Positions 36,402 to 44,250 of a DNA stretch of 64,000 bases are shown piece by piece; position 1 is the stretch's first letter, and every line of letters begins with the position of its first letter. This stretch comes from Candidatus Kapaibacterium sp. (GTDB lineage Bacteria; Bacteroidota; Ignavibacteria; Kapaibacteriales; NICIL-2): the NCBI GenBank assembly GCA_026003495.1, contig BPHK01000001.1, positions 1,004,579 to 1,068,578 on the forward strand, given 5' to 3'. The translations under genes and the position numbers were made by a program. The notes below the pieces were generated by a model that was given only the letters and a program-made list of their open reading frames with translations, was not told the DNA's origin and did no database searches.

Positions 36402-36409
36402 CAAAACTA
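36402..36409 (-). promoter_or_regulatory. Putative -7 element (TAGTTTTG) for the GT2-GT9 operon
   Basis: It ends 25 nt before ATG 36376 on the minus strand and is divergent from the riboswitch promoter 25 nt away. Confidence 0.55.
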
Positions 36410-36433
36410 CTTCGCTAGGCCCACGGACGTTGT

Positions 36434-36441
36434 ATTTTCGC
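36434..36441 (+). promoter_or_regulatory. Putative -7 element (TATTTTCG) for the cobalamin riboswitch transcript
   Basis: A one-base variant of TAnnTTTG ending 9 nt before the first base of the aptamer P1 helix at 36451, so transcription would begin almost exactly at the riboswitch. Confidence 0.45.
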
Positions 36442-36450
36442 GCTGCATCA

Positions 36451-36617
36451 TTGCAGGTGCCCGCCACCAGCGGCGGGAGAATAGGGAAGCAGGTGCAAGT
36501 CCTGCGCGGTTGCGCCGCCGTAACGGGCGACGAGGTGCTCACAATGCCACTGCAGCAGCGTGCTGTGGGAAGGCGAGCACGGAGGATGACCCCGAAGCCG
36601 GAAGACCTGCCTGCAAT
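36451..36617 (+). promoter_or_regulatory. Cobalamin (B12) riboswitch aptamer
   Basis: Conserved class I cobalamin features appear in order: GGTGCCCG, the GGGAGAATAGGGAAGCAGGTG run, the core GCAAGTCCTGCGCGGTTGCG, CCGCCGTAACGG, GCCACTG, TGTGGGAAGGCG, and the 3' B12-box end GAAGCCGGAAGACCTGCC. The ends close in an exact 8-bp P1: 36451-36458 (ATTGCAGG) with 36610-36617 (CCTGCAAT). It lies upstream of a BtuG-like lipoprotein gene and a TonB-dependent receptor gene, so B12 would be expected to repress uptake-gene expression. Confidence 0.95.
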
Positions 36618-36722
36618 GCTCATCGGTACGCCAGTACAGCGCTGCGCCAACAGCGCGATGAGAGATGCTCTCGCAGGCCACACGCCTCCAGAGTTTCTCT
36701 TGCCGAATTGATCTGTCATTTG

Positions 36723-36757
36723 CCACTTGTTGGCGCAAGTGGGTTGTTCCACTTTTT
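36723..36757 (+). terminator. Attenuator-like expression platform of the B12 riboswitch
   Basis: AAGTGG at 36737-36742 can pair either with the upstream CCACTT at 36723-36728 (hairpin one, extended to 7 bp by G36729 with C36736) or with the identical CCACTT at 36749-36754. The second hairpin has a 6-nt loop and is followed by three more T residues, like a short intrinsic terminator. The two hairpins cannot form together. The GGAGGA ribosome site follows at 36759. Confidence 0.6.
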
Positions 36758-36767
36758 CGGAGGATCT

Positions 36768-37862
36768 ATGCCTGTGCATTGCTACTGGCGAGCATTGCTC
36801 GCATTGGTTATTGCTGCTGTATTGACAGCATGCGATTCAAGTAGTCCATCAGAACCGCCGGTGACGGCAAAGCCGCCCGACAGCATCGCAATTGTGGTCA
36901 ACCAAGGAACGTTCGGACAGGATAACGCAAGCCTTACCCGCATTGACTTCCGCACCGGCGCTGTTGATGCCGATTGGTTCGCTGCTGCTAATGGCGGACA
37001 GAAGCTCGGAGCAACAGCAAACGACATCGCGCTCAAAGGAGACACAGCGTTCATCACGGTCACGACGTCGAAGACCATCGAAGCCATCAATATTCGCACG
37101 GGGAAATCAGTCGGGCGCATTCAATTGAGCGGACAGGCTGAACCTTGGCGTATTACAGTCGTTTCGCCAACGCTTGGTGTTGTCTCGACGACAAACGGCG
37201 ATGGGATTGCACTGTTCGATCCGACGACGATTCAGCTTGTTGCAACGATTACCACAGGTCCAGCAACCGAAGGTGTCGCAGTCAGTGGCAATTACGCCTT
37301 CGTTGCCAACAGTGGCTATGGCGACCTTCGCCAAGGTGAACCGCATGCTGGCACGATTGCCGTGGTCAACCTTTCGACGCGGCAGGTCGAACGGTATCTC
37401 TCCGCAGGACCGAACGTCCGCGAAGTAGTGCTTTCCAGCGATGGAAAACGGCTCTACGCGTTTTACCAGCACCTCTACAGCCAGCCGGATTCATTGCAGG
37501 GAATCATCGAGTACGACGCGCAGACCTTCCAAGAGCTGCGTCGCTGGCGTGGCCGCTATGGCGGCAGTCTCCAGTTTGCCAATGGATCGCTCTACGTGCT
37601 CGACTACGATCCGACGACTTACAGTGCAAGGAACATCCTCAAGTTCGATGTTTCGCAATCAGCGGTGACCCCCACACCGATTCCGCTTCCATCTGGGGTC
37701 ACAGCCAATGGATTTGCGATCAATCCCATTGGCGGCGGATTTCTGCTCTTCGATGCGCGGGATTACCAAAGTAACGGGCGAGTGCTGGTGCTCACTAGCA
37801 CTGGGCAGTTGGTTCGTGAATATCCGTGCGGTGTTGCACCTGTGCGAGCGGCAATTTTCTAA
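36768..37862 (+). CDS. btuG: BtuG-like surface lipoprotein, YncE-type beta-propeller (364 aa)
   Basis: ATG 36768 follows a clear GGAGGA and starts a lipoprotein signal (LALVIAAVLTACDSS) with lipobox LTAC. The mature protein is a seven-bladed propeller by repeat pattern (SIAIVVNQGTFGQDNASLTR, TIEAINIRTGKSVGRIQLSG, GTIAVVNLSTRQVERYL). In Bacteroides, BtuG is a propeller lipoprotein that binds cobalamin with very high affinity and hands it to BtuB. Position between a B12 riboswitch and btuB strongly supports that role; no residue-level test was possible. The gene ends 11 nt before btuB. Confidence 0.82.
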   Translation: MPVHCYWRALLALVIAAVLTACDSSSPSEPPVTAKPPDSIAIVVNQGTFGQDNASLTRIDFRTGAVDADWFAAANGGQKLGATANDIALKGDTAFITVTTSKTIEAINIRTGKSVGRIQLSGQAEPWRITVVSPTLGVVSTTNGDGIALFDPTTIQLVATITTGPATEGVAVSGNYAFVANSGYGDLRQGEPHAGTIAVVNLSTRQVERYLSAGPNVREVVLSSDGKRLYAFYQHLYSQPDSLQGIIEYDAQTFQELRRWRGRYGGSLQFANGSLYVLDYDPTTYSARNILKFDVSQSAVTPTPIPLPSGVTANGFAINPIGGGFLLFDARDYQSNGRVLVLTSTGQLVREYPCGVAPVRAAIF

Positions 37863-37873
37863 CGGAGCATGTG

Positions 37874-39781
37874 ATGCGACGCTGGAGCGGACAGGTCCTT
37901 GCGCTGTGCTATGCGACTGCCCAACTACTGGCACAGCGTGGGGACTCTGTCCGCTACACGTTCGCACCCGTTGTCGTTGAAGATTCTGCTCATGTTGTCA
38001 TTCCAGCGGTGCCGATTGCACAGATCAGCCGACCCGAGCTGGAGCGTCTTCCGGCTACAACAGTTGCCGATGCAGTACAGGGTATGCCAGGAGTATTCGT
38101 GCGGAACTATGGTGGCCTTGGGGGGCTGAAGACGATTTCCGTGCGGGGAGCAACTGCCTCGCAGACTGCGGTAGTGCTGGAGGGAATTCGGCTCAACGCG
38201 GTAGCCAATGGTTTGGTGGACCTGGGACAGCTGCCGACCGCCTTGCTCGAGAACATCACCATCGAGCGTGGGAGCCGCAGTGCAGTGTGGGGTGCCAATG
38301 CGATTGGCGGGACGGTCGAACTTGCGCTTCGCCGTCCCGACGAAGGCGTTCGCACCCGTGCAGCAATCGGTGCGTTCGGAGAGCGAGCAGTTGCTCTTGA
38401 GTCGTCGGTTTCGCTCGTTGAGCATACGCTCAGCGTGCTAGCCGATGTTCAGTCCTCGCGAGGTGATTACCCATTCACGTTCGATGAATTTGGCACGCGC
38501 CATCGCATCCAACGCACCAACGGTGATGCAACGCTCGGGAGCGGTGTTGTGCGATGGCAGTGGCGGGCGTCGCCGGCAGAATTCCGATTTACACTCTTCG
38601 GGCGAACAAGCGAGCGGGGTGCACCCGGCGCTGTCCTCCAAGGCGCAATTGAAAATGCAGCAGCACGACTTACCGAAACTGAGTTTCTCGCGCTTGCATC
38701 GGCGCATCTCGGAGAACGCTGGACACTTCGTGCTGCATTCCGAACCTTCGATCAACACTACCGCGATTCGTTGGCGCGATTTCGGGGACCGAACGGAGCA
38801 GACGATCGCTTTATCGCACGCGATGCTGCGGTGGTTATCGAACCTCCTGCAGTGGTGCTCTCGAAGGTGTCGGTTACACCGAAGCTTGAAGCGTATGCCA
38901 ATACGCTCCGTGGGGATCTCTACCGTTTCAGGGTGGGTTCATCCGCGACACGTCTGCAGCTGGGGGCCGTAATCGGCGGGCAGTATGCGCACCAGGTGGA
39001 TTCGACTGTGGCAGTGCTCCTGGAGTCTGGGGTGCGAGGTGATTTGTATTCGGATGTTCCCTCAGCGTTGACTGGACTTCTCCAGGTGCGGTGGGTGAAG
39101 GCACGTTTCCCCTTGGCTTTTCGAATGAGCATCAGTACCGGCTATCGGCCGCCGTCGTTCAATGAGCTCTACTACCAGAACTTTGGTTCGCTCGACATTC
39201 GTCCTGAACGCTCAGTGAGCGTCAATGCAGGCGTGAGCTATCAGCATGAAGGTGTGCAGCTCGAACTCGATGGCTTTGCGATGTGGGTTCGCGATCAAAT
39301 CATCGCGGTTCCACGCAGTGCGATTACGTGGTCAGTCCAAAATGCCGGACGAGTTTTTTCGCGTGGTGTGGAAGGCGCGTTCCAGTGGGGAAACACCCAG
39401 TGGCGGCTGAGCGCTGCTGGGACTGTGCAACTAGTAACCTACGACGATCGAGCATCGTTCACGTACGGTAAGCAAGTGCTCTACACACCTGCTGTGCTTG
39501 GGATGTTCCGCATCGAACGTCAGATCGGGAACGATCTACGAGTGCTCGCGCAAGCGAACTACATCGGCAAACGCTACACGCAGACGGATAACGCACCAAG
39601 TTCGGCGCTCCTACCTGTGGGGACGTTCGATCTGTCGGTCGAATGGTCGGTGCACATCGGCGGGGTCTGGCTTGCTGCTGCTGGTGAGCTTCTCAATGCG
39701 TTCGATGCTGAGTATGCAATCATCCGCAACTTTCCCATGCCAGGACGCATGTGGCGTTTGCGGCTGCAGGTGCTTCTGTAG
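37874..39781 (+). CDS. btuB: TonB-dependent cobalamin receptor BtuB (635 aa)
   Basis: ATG 37874, preceded by ACGGAG, starts a signal peptide. The plug domain begins near residue 60 (LERLPATTVADAVQGMPGVF, KTISVRGATASQTAVVLEGI, IERGSRSAVWGANAIGGTVE), followed by about 22 barrel strands and the ending LRLQVLL. No clear TonB box is called by eye, though VVVEDSAHVV near residue 35 could serve. It imports B12 across the outer membrane using TonB energy. Assignment to cobalamin rests on the riboswitch and the BtuG-like partner; the length matches BtuB. Confidence 0.88.
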   Translation: MRRWSGQVLALCYATAQLLAQRGDSVRYTFAPVVVEDSAHVVIPAVPIAQISRPELERLPATTVADAVQGMPGVFVRNYGGLGGLKTISVRGATASQTAVVLEGIRLNAVANGLVDLGQLPTALLENITIERGSRSAVWGANAIGGTVELALRRPDEGVRTRAAIGAFGERAVALESSVSLVEHTLSVLADVQSSRGDYPFTFDEFGTRHRIQRTNGDATLGSGVVRWQWRASPAEFRFTLFGRTSERGAPGAVLQGAIENAAARLTETEFLALASAHLGERWTLRAAFRTFDQHYRDSLARFRGPNGADDRFIARDAAVVIEPPAVVLSKVSVTPKLEAYANTLRGDLYRFRVGSSATRLQLGAVIGGQYAHQVDSTVAVLLESGVRGDLYSDVPSALTGLLQVRWVKARFPLAFRMSISTGYRPPSFNELYYQNFGSLDIRPERSVSVNAGVSYQHEGVQLELDGFAMWVRDQIIAVPRSAITWSVQNAGRVFSRGVEGAFQWGNTQWRLSAAGTVQLVTYDDRASFTYGKQVLYTPAVLGMFRIERQIGNDLRVLAQANYIGKRYTQTDNAPSSALLPVGTFDLSVEWSVHIGGVWLAAAGELLNAFDAEYAIIRNFPMPGRMWRLRLQVLL

Positions 39782-39787
39782 GAGGCG

Positions 39788-39795
39788 TAGTTTTG
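39788..39795 (+). promoter_or_regulatory. Putative -7 element (TAGTTTTG) for uvrA-lipB
   Basis: It lies 26 nt before the uvrA ATG, just after the btuB stop, so uvrA need not depend on B12-controlled read-through. No Shine-Dalgarno precedes the ATG. Confidence 0.55.
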
Positions 39796-39821
39796 TAGCC
39801 CATTTTCCACCACACAGAGCG

Positions 39822-42644
39822 ATGAACACCACGCGGCGTCGCCAACCATCTCGAGGTGCAGAGTCCACTGCGGTGATCGAGATTGTCGGTGCGCAAGTCA
39901 ATAACCTCAAGAACGTCAGTGTCCGCATCCCGCGCAATTGCTTGACAGTCGTGACGGGGGTGAGCGGTTCGGGGAAATCCTCACTGGCATTCGATACACT
40001 CTACGCCGAGGGACAACGTCGGTTCGTTGAATCGCTTTCTGCCTACGCACGCCAATTTTTGGAGCGGAAAGGCAGACCAAATGTTGAGCGGATAGCAGGG
40101 TTGCCGCCAGCAATTGCGCTCGAACAAAAGCCCCTGGCACGAAATCCACGATCAATTGTTGCAACGAGCACAGAGGTGTATGACTACCTTCGGCTGCTCT
40201 ACGGGCATGTTGGGAAAACGTATTGCCACCAATGTGGACGGATGGTGCGGAAGGATAATCCCTCGCAGGTCGCGCACGATGTTCTCGGATGGAACGACGG
40301 GGAGCGGATCGTTGTGGGCTTCGGGAAAAAGTCGCAGCTCGACGCTGAGTCCCTCCGCGCGCTGGGGTTTATCCGAATCGCCGATCGCCGGTCGTGGCAA
40401 ATTCTTCCGCTCGAGGAGTCTGACGCGCTTTTAGCCAGCCCAGAAGCTGTGGTGGTGGTGGATCGGCTGGTGCTGCGATGTTCGGAGGATGAATCGGTGA
40501 GCCGATTGACGGAGGCGCTCGAAACGGCATTTGCGCATGGCGACGTAGTCGTCGTCGGTCGGCTCGATCATGGGGGGGAAACGCACGTATTTACGCCACA
40601 CTACGAGTGCTCCTATTGCGGCATTCGTTTCGAGGAGCCCGAGCCGCGACTGTTTTCGTTCAATAGCCCGTACGGTGCATGTCCAACATGCGAAGGTTTC
40701 GGCAGGACGATTGGGATAGATGAAAGTTTAGTGATTCCCGATCCATCGCGGTCACTTGCAATGGGGGCGGTGCATCCGTTTCGGAATCACCCTGTGCAAG
40801 CGGAACTGCTTGCAGCAGCTCGGCAGAAAGGTGTGCCGACGAACGTCCCCGTAGCAAAACTTTCTGCAGAGCATTACCGCTGGCTCTGGGAAGGGGATGA
40901 ATCGTTCATCGGGATCAACGGCTACTTCAAGTACCTCGAAGAGCATGCCTACAAGGTGCAGAATCGGATCACGCTCGCTCGGTACCGTGGCTATACCCGC
41001 TGCCCGTCCTGCGAGGGTTCACGGCTTCGGCGTTCGGCGCGGCAAGTGTTTGTAGGCGGGGTCAATCTTCCGACGCTTCTGCGGATGACCATTAGCCAAG
41101 CGCACGCGTTCTTCGAGCAGCTCGAGCTTCCACCTGCGGAGCTTGCCATCGTCGAGCATGTTGTCCGGGAGCTCCGTTGGCGGCTGCGGTTGCTCTGCGA
41201 CATTGGTGTTGGGTACTTGACGCTCGATCGTCTTTCGCACACTTTGAGCGGTGGTGAGGCGCAACGGCTCAACATTGCAACTTCACTTGGCTCGACGCTC
41301 GTCGGCACGCTCTACGTCCTCGACGAACCGAGTATCGGGCTGCACTGGCGGGATACGCACCGATTGATCGCGATGCTCCACCGGCTGCGGTCGCTCGGCA
41401 ATACGGTCGTCGTTGTCGAGCATGACCCCGATATCATCCGTGCAGCTGATTTTGTCGTTGACATGGGGCCGGGTGCAGGTGAGAGTGGCGGGCATATCGT
41501 CGCAACGGGGACTCCAATGGAACTCCAATCCCATCCTTCCTCGCTGACGGGAGCGTACCTTGCTGGACGCTTGCGGATCCAAGCTCCTAAGCGTCGAAAT
41601 CTCCAGCACGATCGTGTGATTTCGATTATTGGTGCGCAGGAGAACAATCTCAACATTGAGCGGCTCGATATTCCGCTCGGCGCTCTTGTGGCGATCACTG
41701 GTGTGAGCGGCTCTGGAAAGAGTACGCTTATCGAGCAGGTACTCTACGCAAATGCCAAGCGGCATTTTGGAGGTGGTGCATCGTTGCCGGCGGGAAAATG
41801 CCAAGAAATCTTGGGGTTGGAGCAGCTAACGGATATTGAGCTGGTTGATCAATCACCGGTCGGACGTTCATCGCGTTCGACGCCAGCAACCTACACCAAA
41901 GCATTTGATGCAATTCGCGAAGTGTTTGCGGAAACGCCGTCGGCACGCGCTGCAGGATGGACGAGCAGTCACTTTTCGTTCAACGTTCCCGGTGGTCGCT
42001 GCGAGGTCTGTGAAGGCGCTGGGAGTGTCGTCGTCGAGATGCAATTTCTGCCGGACATCGAGGTGCCGTGCGATGCATGCGCCGGCACACGCTACAAGCG
42101 GGAGGCACGTTCAATCCTCTACAACGGCAAGTCCATCATTGATGTCCTTGGTATGACCGTTGACGAAGCAGCTTCGTTCTTCAAGGGGAAGCGAAAAGTT
42201 CTCAGTCGGCTGAAAGTGCTGCAGGACGTAGGGCTTGGGTACTTGCGCTTGGGACAGTCGAGCATGACGCTCAGTGGCGGCGAAGCTCAGCGCCTCAAGC
42301 TTGCGTCGTACCTCGATGCTGCCAGCAGCGGGCATGTGCTCTACCTCTTCGATGAGCCGACGACGGGGCTGCATCTACACGATGTCGCACAGCTCCTTTC
42401 CTGCTTTCGGCGCTTGATCGAGCGTGGACAGAGCGTCGTCGTCATTGAACACAACCTTCACGTGATCGCAAACGCTGATTGGGTGATTGATCTTGGCCCT
42501 GATGCTGGGGATGCCGGCGGTCGTGTCGTATGCACCGGAACGCCTGCGGAAGTTGCAGCGTGCGAGCAGTCTTGGACAGGGAAGGCGCTGCAAGAATTCT
42601 TTGCAGAGCAGTCAGGACGATTGCGCCGACGGAGGTCGCAATGA
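39822..42644 (+). CDS. uvrA: Excinuclease ABC subunit A, UvrA (940 aa)
   Basis: DNA damage-recognition ATPase of nucleotide excision repair. It has two ABC modules: the first Walker A is TGVSGSGKSSLAFDTLYAEG (residue ~40) and the second ITGVSGSGKSTLIEQVLY (~625). The signature motifs are LSGGEAQRLNIATSLG (~482) and LSGGEAQRLKLASYLD (~824). Zinc-finger cysteines appear as CSYCGIRF with CPTCEGFG, and CEVCEGAG with CDACAGTRY. The first 20 or so residues are a basic, unconserved lead. The length equals canonical UvrA. ATG 39822 is set by the TAGTTTTG box; the open frame upstream belongs to the btuB region. lipB overlaps its stop. Confidence 0.97.
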   Translation: MNTTRRRQPSRGAESTAVIEIVGAQVNNLKNVSVRIPRNCLTVVTGVSGSGKSSLAFDTLYAEGQRRFVESLSAYARQFLERKGRPNVERIAGLPPAIALEQKPLARNPRSIVATSTEVYDYLRLLYGHVGKTYCHQCGRMVRKDNPSQVAHDVLGWNDGERIVVGFGKKSQLDAESLRALGFIRIADRRSWQILPLEESDALLASPEAVVVVDRLVLRCSEDESVSRLTEALETAFAHGDVVVVGRLDHGGETHVFTPHYECSYCGIRFEEPEPRLFSFNSPYGACPTCEGFGRTIGIDESLVIPDPSRSLAMGAVHPFRNHPVQAELLAAARQKGVPTNVPVAKLSAEHYRWLWEGDESFIGINGYFKYLEEHAYKVQNRITLARYRGYTRCPSCEGSRLRRSARQVFVGGVNLPTLLRMTISQAHAFFEQLELPPAELAIVEHVVRELRWRLRLLCDIGVGYLTLDRLSHTLSGGEAQRLNIATSLGSTLVGTLYVLDEPSIGLHWRDTHRLIAMLHRLRSLGNTVVVVEHDPDIIRAADFVVDMGPGAGESGGHIVATGTPMELQSHPSSLTGAYLAGRLRIQAPKRRNLQHDRVISIIGAQENNLNIERLDIPLGALVAITGVSGSGKSTLIEQVLYANAKRHFGGGASLPAGKCQEILGLEQLTDIELVDQSPVGRSSRSTPATYTKAFDAIREVFAETPSARAAGWTSSHFSFNVPGGRCEVCEGAGSVVVEMQFLPDIEVPCDACAGTRYKREARSILYNGKSIIDVLGMTVDEAASFFKGKRKVLSRLKVLQDVGLGYLRLGQSSMTLSGGEAQRLKLASYLDAASSGHVLYLFDEPTTGLHLHDVAQLLSCFRRLIERGQSVVVIEHNLHVIANADWVIDLGPDAGDAGGRVVCTGTPAEVAACEQSWTGKALQEFFAEQSGRLRRRRSQ

Positions 42645-43270
42645 TTTTGCTTGAGCGCTGGGGACTCATCGAATACTGCCAGGCGTGGGATCGGCAGCGC
42701 CAGTACGTGCAGGAAATTCAGGCGGGCAAGCGTCAAAGCACGCTCGTGCTTTGTGAGCATCCCTCTGTCATCACCATTGGGCGTGCTGGGTCGCGGGTAC
42801 ATGTGCTCTGCTCCGATGATGAGCTATCGCGTCGTGGAATCGCGCTGGTGGAAACCGATCGCGGCGGCGACGTGACGCTGCATAATCCGGGTCAACTGGT
42901 TGGCTACCCGATTTTCGACCTCGGTGCATTTCGGCAGGATCTGCACTGGTTTGTCCGCCGGATTGAGCAGTGTATCATCGAAGCGATTCGGCAGTGGGGA
43001 ATCCAGGGTGGGCAGGTTCCTGGTTTGACGGGTGTATGGATCGAGCAGCAGCGAAAGATTTGTGCGATCGGGATTCGCTGTTCGCGGTGGGTGACCTCGC
43101 ATGGCTTTGCACTCAACGTTGCCAATGACTTGCGCCAGTTCGAATGCATTGTCCCGTGCGGTATCGCCGATCGCGAGGTTACTTCGATGGAACGGGAGCT
43201 TGGCACAGCAGTTGCACTCGAGGATGTGGCCAGCGCAGTCGAGCAGGCATTTTGCGCAGCGTTCCGATAG
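42641..43270 (+). CDS. lipB: Octanoyltransferase LipB (209 aa)
   Basis: It moves octanoyl from acyl carrier protein to lipoyl domains, the first step of lipoate synthesis. Motifs: LVLCEHPSVITIGRAG (residue ~35), ETDRGGDVTLHNPGQLVGYP (~70), the catalytic lysine region KICAIGIRCSRWVTSHGFAL (~140) and catalytic cysteine in FECIVPCGIADREVTSME (~170). ATG 42641 overlaps the uvrA stop (ATGA) with GGAGG five bases upstream. LipA is not in the window. Confidence 0.94.
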   Translation: MILLERWGLIEYCQAWDRQRQYVQEIQAGKRQSTLVLCEHPSVITIGRAGSRVHVLCSDDELSRRGIALVETDRGGDVTLHNPGQLVGYPIFDLGAFRQDLHWFVRRIEQCIIEAIRQWGIQGGQVPGLTGVWIEQQRKICAIGIRCSRWVTSHGFALNVANDLRQFECIVPCGIADREVTSMERELGTAVALEDVASAVEQAFCAAFR

Positions 43271-43296
43271 CTCTTGCACGAAACACATCGTTGCTG

Positions 43297-43304
43297 TATT
43301 TTTG
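43297..43304 (+). promoter_or_regulatory. Putative -7 element (TATTTTTG) for tRNA-Gly
   Basis: It matches TAnnTTTG, with a TTG 20 nt upstream (43274-43276) at the expected -33 spacing. It lies 95 nt before the mature tRNA, implying a 5' leader removed by RNase P. Confidence 0.5.
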
Positions 43305-43399
43305 CACAGCCAAGCTGGTGAACCTATAGCAGCCGCATTCCCAGTTGGCGCGCGGAGTGAAACAGGCTAGGTTCAGCCGAGCTTGTGCTGAAGTGCTGT

Positions 43400-43472
43400 G
43401 CGGGAATAGCTCAGTTGGTAGAGCACAACCTTGCCAAGGTTGGGGTCGCGGGTTCGAGTCCCGTTTCCCGCT
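43400..43472 (+). tRNA. tRNA-Gly (anticodon GCC)
   Basis: A full cloverleaf is visible: acceptor GCGGGAA (43400-43406) pairs with TTCCCGC (43465-43471), the D arm has the TAGCTCAGTTGGTAGAGCA core, the anticodon arm is CAACCTTGCCAAGGTTG with anticodon GCC, and the T arm is GCGGGTTCGAGTCCCGT. The discriminator is T; CCA is not encoded. Confidence 0.97.
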
Positions 43473-43532
43473 CGAGGTCGGAGTGCTGGTGAACGGCCAG
43501 CTTCCGATCGTGTTTTGCCTCCCTTTTGCTGC

Positions 43533-43577
43533 ATGTCCGGCAGTCACTTTCCCCCCAGACTGTCGGGCATTTTTTTT
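43533..43577 (+). terminator. Strong intrinsic terminator after tRNA-Gly
   Basis: A 13-bp stem (43533-43545 with 43558-43570, two G-U pairs) with a 12-nt loop is followed by a run of T residues through 43577. It lies 60 nt after the tRNA and upstream of the universal stress protein gene. Confidence 0.9.
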
Positions 43578-43627
43578 GAGGAACTGACGTAATTTGCGGC
43601 TGGTTCCATTTCCTGAGCTTGCCTCTC

Positions 43628-44080
43628 ATGCTGAATTTTTCTTCGGTTTTGATCCCGACGGATTTTTCCGAATGTGCCCAGATGGCCGAGCACTATGGTC
43701 TTGAGCTGGCACGAACGTTTCATTCGGCGGTGCACTACCTTTACGCTGTCGAGCCAATTGACACGTTTGCAACAATCAACGGCGTGGAGCAAAGCATCTA
43801 CTTCGATGTGCTCAGCGATCTGCGAGCGACCGCGGAGGAGCGACTTGCGCAGATTGCCGCAACACTGCAGCAAGAGGGATTATCGGTGACGACAGCGGTT
43901 CGAGAAGGGCGAGCGTCGGAAGCTATTGTCGAGTACGCTCAGCAGAACAACATCAGTTTGATCTGTATTGCAACGCATGGGCGGAGAGGATTTAGCCACT
44001 TGATCTTGGGGAGTACCACCGAGCGTGTTGTACGCCGCGCGCCATGTCCAGTCTTCGTGGTACGTGCAGCCAAAAGCTAA
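43628..44080 (+). CDS. Universal stress protein, UspA family (150 aa)
   Basis: A single Usp domain. It starts FSSVLIPTDFSECAQMAEHY and has the ATP-binding signature ATHGRRGFSHLILGSTTERV (G-2x-G-9x-G-S/T) near residues 117-136, ending APCPVFVVR. These proteins bind ATP and help survival under starvation or oxidant stress. ATG 43628 fits the family; TTG 43619 is an alternative. A TAATTTG at 43590-43596 lies 31 nt upstream and may be a short version of the promoter box. The gene is separated from tRNA-Gly by the terminator. Confidence 0.92.
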   Translation: MLNFSSVLIPTDFSECAQMAEHYGLELARTFHSAVHYLYAVEPIDTFATINGVEQSIYFDVLSDLRATAEERLAQIAATLQQEGLSVTTAVREGRASEAIVEYAQQNNISLICIATHGRRGFSHLILGSTTERVVRRAPCPVFVVRAAKS

Positions 44081-44082
44081 GA

Positions 44083-44250
44083 TCACAGTCGCGTCAGGCG
44101 CCCAATCCCAAAGCGAATCCCGCTGTAGGCCAGCGCGATAAAGAGCACGATCGCAAGAGCAGGGTGTACCTCTTGCCCGATGACAACAAGCGCGATAATG
44201 CAGAGGAACACGCCCAGAGCCAACAGTACGAATCCGAGGAGTGTTTTCAT
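44083..44250 (-). CDS. Small membrane protein, two predicted helices (55 aa)
   Basis: It begins at ATG 44250, whose ATGA overlaps the hflX stop by 4 nt. The product is MKTLLGFVLLALGVFLCIIA, a short loop (VVIGQEVHP), a second helix (ALAIVLFIALAYSGIRFG) and a basic end IGRLTRL. The overlap and the clean two-helix pattern argue for a real coupled gene. No family recognised. Its end faces the universal stress protein gene with 2 nt between stops. Confidence 0.7.
   Translation of the reverse strand: MKTLLGFVLLALGVFLCIIALVVIGQEVHPALAIVLFIALAYSGIRFGIGRLTRL

Noticed and set aside
36336-36767. Extending the btuG-like gene upstream along its open frame
   Set aside because: That would place the cobalamin riboswitch and attenuator inside the coding region; the ATG at 36768 has GGAGGA and a lipoprotein signal.
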